Shown here piece by piece: positions 57,956 through 64,000 of a stretch of DNA of 64,000 nucleotides. The position numbers and the translations under genes were made by a program. The notes under the pieces are model-generated. The model saw nothing but the letters and a program-made list of their open reading frames with translations. It had not been told where the DNA came from and made no database searches. This stretch comes from Cristatella mucedo (lineage: Eukaryota; Bryozoa; Phylactolaemata; Cristatellidae). Where the stretch lies: assembly GCA_009760855.2 (NCBI GenBank), contig WPIO01000115.1, positions 1,038,501-1,102,500 on the forward strand. The letters are read 5' to 3'. Each line of letters opens with the position of its first letter. Within the stretch, counting starts at the first letter, position 1.

Positions 57956-58964
57956 AGAGGGGGCATAGTTCTAATTATATTTCTAAAGATTGTTTTATGC
58001 TTCTCAAACCAACTGCCTGCATGATCTTCTACTGTTGGAAGTCACGTGAAATGTTGATATCGGCACTGGTATGCGTTTTCTAGTAGGAAGGAGTACATGA
58101 AGCCGCATTGAAAATCAAAAACATTACCGTTACCAACTGTTTATACAAACTAGGCTATCAGAATATTTTTCTCGTGCAGTAATTCTGTTTTTGCACAACG
58201 ATATTTCCTGATAGACCATTTCAGTTTGTAAATGATTGTTCAAAGACAGGCATATCTGTGATCTGACTCAATAAATTCAACACCAAGTTGCTTGAGTATT
58301 TGTCTACTAGAAAGTGTCAGTGATTTTGGCGAATGTATTCTGCAGTAGGTGAACGATGGCAACGTCAGCCACACTGAGAGGACTAAAAAAGAGATATCAG
58401 TCAATTTTTCCAGTGATAATCCCCGTTAATCTAGGTTTCAGGAAAAACTGGCCGATTCGGGACAGCCGATTCCTATGGCTACACCCAACAATTAGCTCAG
58501 TCTCTGGACCGATTCTCGGGGCCTACAGCTGCGCCGTAGGACAGTTTCATCATCGAAGGAGGTACGAAATGACTACGAGCAGGTCACTGGGTTGTATGCA
58601 TGTAAATAAAACAGCAATCCTCACCGTATCCGGTAGCCTAACCCCAGATAGGCAAGGTCGAACGATGCGTAATTGCACTGCGACGCCTGAGCATCGCTTT
58701 GCAGTTATGTTGGTTAATGAAAGGCATATCTAGATGAACGAAGATCAATTACAAGCTTGTCCAGAGCGTTCCTATGACTGGATTTGGGATTGCAACCCCT
58801 CCAGTCGTCATTTTTATTAATGACAGCTTTAGCCGAAGAGCCTCATTACATAATGGCTAGTCATGCCGATTACACCCGATTCAATAAGAATTTGGTCATC
58901 ACAGCTAGCACGCTTCTGTATCGCCCATACAGTAATCCTCCACCCATGACCTAAGCGACTTGGT
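57956..58964. other. 3' flank of DUOX, no gene recognised
   Basis: AATAAATTC at about 58271 may be a polyadenylation signal for DUOX. The 125-codon + frame at 58356-58733 has no motif or splice sites. Confidence 0.4.
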
Positions 58965-59370
58965 CCGCCAGTTTGCGCCCTCAGATCCTGTGTGGACAAT
59001 AAATTTGCTGTCCCATTCCTCCGCTTAAAGACCCTTAGCGACGTAAGCTTTTGGTCTGCAGGTCCTTGACTGTGGAACACGCTTCCAAAATTCTTACGCA
59101 ACGACAACTACTCTGCTACTGCCGACTATGGCTAATCCTTTTCAGAGGTCCTGAGCTGGTACTTTCCTGCTACTCACTACCTCAACTGCTCTCCTGACTC
59201 TGCAATGCTTCCCATTTTCCCTTTGTTGCGTGAGACGAAGTCTGTTTGCTACTGATTGCTTGCCGAAAGCCGCTTAGGCTGTGAGTGAGCTATACAAAAC
59301 TCTAATGCGTAACACCCACGTGGTCTTTATAAATTTGTGGAGTTATAGATGGAGAAACATTACATCACAT
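58965..59370 (+). mobile_element. LINE B 3' fragment
   Basis: TTTGCGCCCTCAGATCCTGT (ALKSC region) through the SFSSAGP/LWN region with mutations to ATTTGTGGAGTTATAGATGG and an ATTAC-type tail near 59365. Confidence 0.7.
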
Positions 59371-59429
59371 AAGCTTAAAGAAAGCATATCGTTGATTAGT
59401 CCAACCTGGCACAGCCTCACACTATCACA

Positions 59430-59600
59430 ATGGATACGAAAGAACCCAGCAAATGCTGTGGGAATTATGTTTGTGTAGCTTGTTTTTGAATGTCTTCAAA
59501 TTAAGTGATGTGACGTTAATCGACAAAGAGTGCAAGGATTTGAGAGCATGCAAACTTAAAGCATGGTCTGCAAAGAAATTAAGGGTTGTTCAAGGTACAC
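59430..59600 (-). mobile_element. Old LINE A C-terminal fragment, minus strand
   Basis: AACCCAGCAAATGCTGTGGG through AAGGGTTGTTCAAGGTACAC matches the complement of the C-terminal coding region (FRTAFSGS back to RTNLKSF). No hairpin present. Confidence 0.5.
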
Positions 59601-59912
59601 CTAAAAGGATTGGGGCAGAAAGACTGTGGAAGTCACTTATACAATTCCTACGCAACGACAGCTACTGACCTGGTTCTGACTATGGCTCATCTTTTCCAGT
59701 AGTCGTGAGCTGCTACTTCCATGACACTTACTAACTTAACTGTTCTTCCGATTCTGCTACGATTCCCACTTGGTCTTTGTTGCGTGAGATGAAGTCTTTT
59801 CACTACCAAATGCCTAACAAAAGCTGTTTATATCTTGAGAGCCAATTGAAAAGCTCTCTCATTTAAAAGTCTTTGCTGATTTACAGATGAAGATACATTA
59901 CGTTACATTTAT
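59601..59912 (+). mobile_element. LINE B 3' fragment
   Basis: AAAGACTGTGGAAGTCACTT (LWNSL region) to TTACAGATGAAGATACATTA and a short ATTAC-type tail. Confidence 0.6.
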
Positions 59913-59913
59913 C

Positions 59914-60165
59914 ACGAGATTTAGTGGGTCCCTGTCAATGATTTGACATTTACGTGCTTGTGCGTGCAGACACCATGCACGGTGCCACTAACTACACCTG
60001 CCTGCAGGTCGTCCCTAACCTTAGCATTCAGGTTGTTCATTGAGCGTGCTAACACTAAACATTCGATTTTATTTCCTTTAGAGCAAATGCAAAGTACCTA
60101 GAAAAAAGACTGAATTTCTTGAGGACACGTTTATTAAGTTTTATTATTACTTCTATTATTTTTAC
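59914..60165 (+). mobile_element. LINE A 3'UTR fragment
   Basis: TCACGAGATTTAGTGGGTCC (RTAFSGS end) through a mutated hairpin to a degenerate ATT tail (TTTATTATTACTTCTATTAT) near 60160. Confidence 0.6.
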
Positions 60166-60284
60166 GTTACATTAGCTTAAAGGCTTGAGTCAGAAGAGTT
60201 TTAAGAAAGTGTGGGAGAACTATGGATAGTGCAACGAAGTAGTGTTTGTAAAATCAAGAGCCCATTCGTCTGAATGAAAAGCCT

Positions 60285-61548
<1,264 letters not shown>

Positions 61549-61800
61549 CTACAAACATTTAAAAAAATCTGAATTTTTGAGCAAATGCACGCAGCTACAC
61601 CCTATGCAGCTAACCGTGGTCACAACTAATCTCGTGCGGCTGACCTGACGTCAAACGTTGAACCGCTTAACTTGCGACCAGCACAGCAACTTGCTACCCG
61701 CTATGAACAAGAACTGATAGCAGGTGAAAGCACTACTTTATTTATAGGCGGTTAATACACCCATATCTAGAACGCTCGTGATATCCGGCGGAAATTCCGG
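61549..61800 (-). promoter_or_regulatory. Leader and promoter remnant of ubiquitin copy 4
   Basis: A 5'UTR acceptor (AAATGTTTGTAG on minus) lies just before the ATG as in copy 1. On minus, GGATATCACGAGCGTTCTAG (about 61783-61764) matches GGATATCGCGAACCTTCTAG of copy 1, with the heat shock element reduced to one intact TTC. Confidence 0.5.
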
Positions 61801-62334
61801 TTTCGCCGCCTGACTGTGTATGGGACAGAGTCGCGTGTAGCTGTTTGTTTGACCACAAATTCTGTGGCGTGCTGTTACGCGAACAAGTGCGACGCGAACG
61901 ATTTAGGCGAGTTGTTTTGGCTGAATGCCGGGCCCAATTTATTTTACCAAACGAAAGCCACCAAGGTTTGCAAAGTGTGCTCGGAAAGTTGCGAAGCAAT
62001 ATCGTTGCCGTGTAAACTTTCATGCGACCTGAAACAGCCAGAACGAGAGTTCGGGGCCGACTAAGACATGGCGTTGCTTCAAGCATTCATCCAACAGCGA
62101 GCGGCGGCAGGCACGAATATAAAGAACGAACAGGGAGAGCACGGCCTAGCGTAGCAAGGAGCTTCGGCTTCAGTCTCAGTGAACGGCATGCGTCGTGGTT
62201 GAATGTAGGTTTCCTTGGAGCAGCCGTTAGTGAATACCCACTCACTCGTTAAAGTTCTTGTTGGTTCTGTTCACTTTTTGTACATCTACTGCCAGGTATT
62301 TAAGTTAGCATTTCAACGCTTATCACTAAAAAAT
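61801..62334. other. Upstream flank of ubiquitin copy 4, no gene assigned
   Basis: A + frame (61816-62064) rich in Cys and a minus frame overlap. Neither has a known motif. The region is GC-richer than average, as expected near a promoter. Confidence 0.4.
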
Positions 62335-62475
62335 AATAAATATAATTTTATTGTATAGCACCCCTAGAGAATTTAATCTCAATTCAGCCGCTTCACATAT
62401 GCCTCGTGGCTCGAGCCCATGACCTCAGCGAGACCCTGGTCCTGGTGAGTGCCTTAACCGCTGGACAAAATTATG
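62335..62475 (-). mobile_element. SINE-1 copy, minus strand
   Basis: On minus: CCAGCGGTTAAGGCACTCAC (A-box region), GCTGAGGTCATGGGCTCGAG (B-box region), then the tail TGAATTGAGATTAAATTCTC. Confidence 0.75.
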
Positions 62476-62594
62476 ATTAGCTTCGATTCAATTCCCTACG
62501 AGCATGATCTCGGTGAATAAACACCGACTTCTAAAGTCAGTTTATAATATGGTCACGATAAGCTGGGACTTTTGAACACAAAGACGCAAGTAAA

Positions 62595-62636
62595 CGCTCC
62601 TTTTGCAGGAAATGTAAAGCGCCTAGAGAGAGAGAG

Positions 62637-62682
<46 letters not shown>

Positions 62683-62735
62683 ATATCTCTAATGGCGCTT
62701 TATCAAGTGCAATAATACTCTTATTATTCGCGCGG
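62595..62735 (+). mobile_element. LINE A 3' tail with (GA)n expansion
   Basis: TGCAGGAAATGTAAAGCGCC begins the hairpin; the AGAGA arm has expanded to (GA)n at 62624-62680; then TCTCTAATGGCGCTTTATC closes the hairpin, followed by AATAATACTCTTATTATT. Confidence 0.75.
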
Positions 62736-63805
62736 GCTAGTGCCTTGGACAGTGTACTTAGCTACATGTTGATCCTGTTCGCTCAATGTTATGAACGAGC
62801 TACCCTCACCAGTTTAGATGGTGGCACGACGCACGCGACGCGTTAAAAGAAGCTAACAATATGCCGACAATAAAACATAGCTCCCAACATTCTGCACATA
62901 AGGTCCGAAACAATACCGTACAAGTAAAAGCAAAGCGAAAGCCGGTCTTTTACAGCTCCTGCACCAGGGTAATTACTAGCTGATTCGAATAGTCGTTTGC
63001 AACAGCTTGCTCCAATCAGCGCACGAACACAGCTCACGCACAATAGCTCACGCGTACGAATTCACACTTAGAGGTGGCCTCACCGTCAGACAGGGCGTTG
63101 CTCCAACACAGCCACTGTGCTCCAGCGCAAGCGTTATATAGCAGCGAGGTCGTAAGTCGCAATGATTAAATCAAACGCAATGCTGCTCATAAGCCTCAGC
63201 TTATAACAAGAATCTAATAAGCGTCCAAACTCAGCGGCAACGCAATAAGCTCTTAATCGAGGCTCGGCTGACAAGCTAGTAGCTCATAATCGAATGCTGT
63301 TACACTATAGCGCCTTTGAATATGTCCGCCCTCGAGGGCATTTGGTAGCTCATCCTCGCACAGTATCTACGACTGCGTCAACTCCACTTGCTGCCTTCAC
63401 AAAGACGTTTCGGTTGCAAAGTCTAGCCGGTGGATTGGTTGACGCTGCTACTGAGCAGTAGTCGAGGGGGAGGCTCCAAAAAGTATCGCCAACTTAAAAA
63501 AATCCGAAATGTGTACATCATTCACAAAATACTTATGAATGCTATCCTATTATCTGATGGTTGATAGATGAATTGAACACGATAAGTAAAATCAATTGCT
63601 TAGACCTATTAGCACCGGCAGCAGTACGTGGAGCTCAACGATACGATTCTTTAAAAAAATGTTGGAAACCGAACATTTGTTTTCTGGCGGACCCATTAGG
63701 TGTCAGCTAATCAGCTAAATGTAGCGTCAGTTTAAAGTGTTAAATATTTTAAAACTTTTGAATAATGACTCGCTTCATTGCAGTGAACAGTTTGACTGTT
63801 AGTTG
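62736..63805. other. No gene recognised
   Basis: No supported open frame, RNA or repeat. Confidence 0.45.
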
Positions 63806-63885
63806 GGAGTGCAAGTTGTACCTACGCTTTGATCCGTCTCAGCCTTCGAGCACCTCGATTTCTCTCAACTCACTTGTACTTGCGT
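63806..63885 (+). mobile_element. LINE A fragment
   Basis: AGTTGTACCTACGCTTTGAT through CACTTGT reads LYLRFDPSQPSSTSISLNSL, the segment just after the RT catalytic box. Flanking DNA does not match the family. Confidence 0.65.
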
Positions 63886-64000
63886 AAAGTAGCCTAGGTC
63901 TTACCACTCAATTTTAATGGAACAGGATCGGAATATTCTTTCTCACGACTAATTCACAGTGGAGTTCCAGTTTAACGGGATGTAAAATAAGCTTCGGCAC

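Noticed and set aside
58356-58733. 125-codon plus frame downstream of DUOX
   Set aside because: No motif or splice context; within expectation for chance open frames.

Overview
This window looks like non-coding-rich DNA from an animal nuclear genome. It has large introns with GT/AG splice signals, APE-type non-LTR retrotransposons, tRNA-derived SINEs, an LTR-retrotransposon relic, a SPIN-like hAT element and many long (TA)n, (CA)n and (GA)n microsatellites. There are no operons, bacterial-type gene packing, rRNA or CRISPR arrays. The host-like proteins (polyubiquitin, dual oxidase) are animal-type. The phylum cannot be fixed from sequence alone; an invertebrate, perhaps a lophotrochozoan, is my guess.

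Layout. 0-5 kb: decayed retrotransposon pieces (LINE families I call A and B). 5.5-10 kb: a polyubiquitin gene on + whose 3.4-kb intron, inside codon 35, carries LINE A insertions of different ages. 10-15 kb: LINE B pieces, part of an LTR joined to a Copia-like pol fragment, a second ubiquitin copy (-) split by a young LINE A insertion, and a telomere-like CCCTAAA tract. 15-23 kb: a (GA)n array, a third ubiquitin copy (-), and a train of exon-like open segments on + (17.25-22.75 kb) that I cannot assign. 23.9-25.2 kb and 40.7-42.0 kb: two diverged copies of a 1.3-kb unit. 25.6-27.1 kb: a 1.5-kb LTR with internal tandem repeats, then (TA)n and (CA)n arrays. 28-48 kb: LINE A copies, including one with an endonuclease domain and one with a 378-codon open RT frame, plus SINEs and one more exon-like block at 32.3 kb. 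48.3-58.0 kb: the last four exons of a dual oxidase (DUOX) gene on +, with an 8.6-kb intron holding LINEs, an R2-like endonuclease fragment and the SPIN-like element. 60.3-61.6 kb: a fourth ubiquitin copy (-), homologous to the first through its promoter and intron. The rest is SINE, LINE tail and unassigned DNA.

How the parts fit. The four ubiquitin loci share the codon-35 intron and a 5'UTR intron acceptor, so they arose by DNA duplication and not by retroposition; transposon insertions shared or not shared among them order the events. LINE A ends in a strong hairpin followed by (ATT)n. The main SINE family ends in the same hairpin core, so LINE A is its likely mobilising partner. Most host-like coding units carry a frameshift or stop (DUOX two frameshifts; ubiquitin copies frameshifts or nonsense codons; unassigned exons in-frame stops), so this is either a decaying duplicated or poorly recombining block or partly affected by assembly indel errors.
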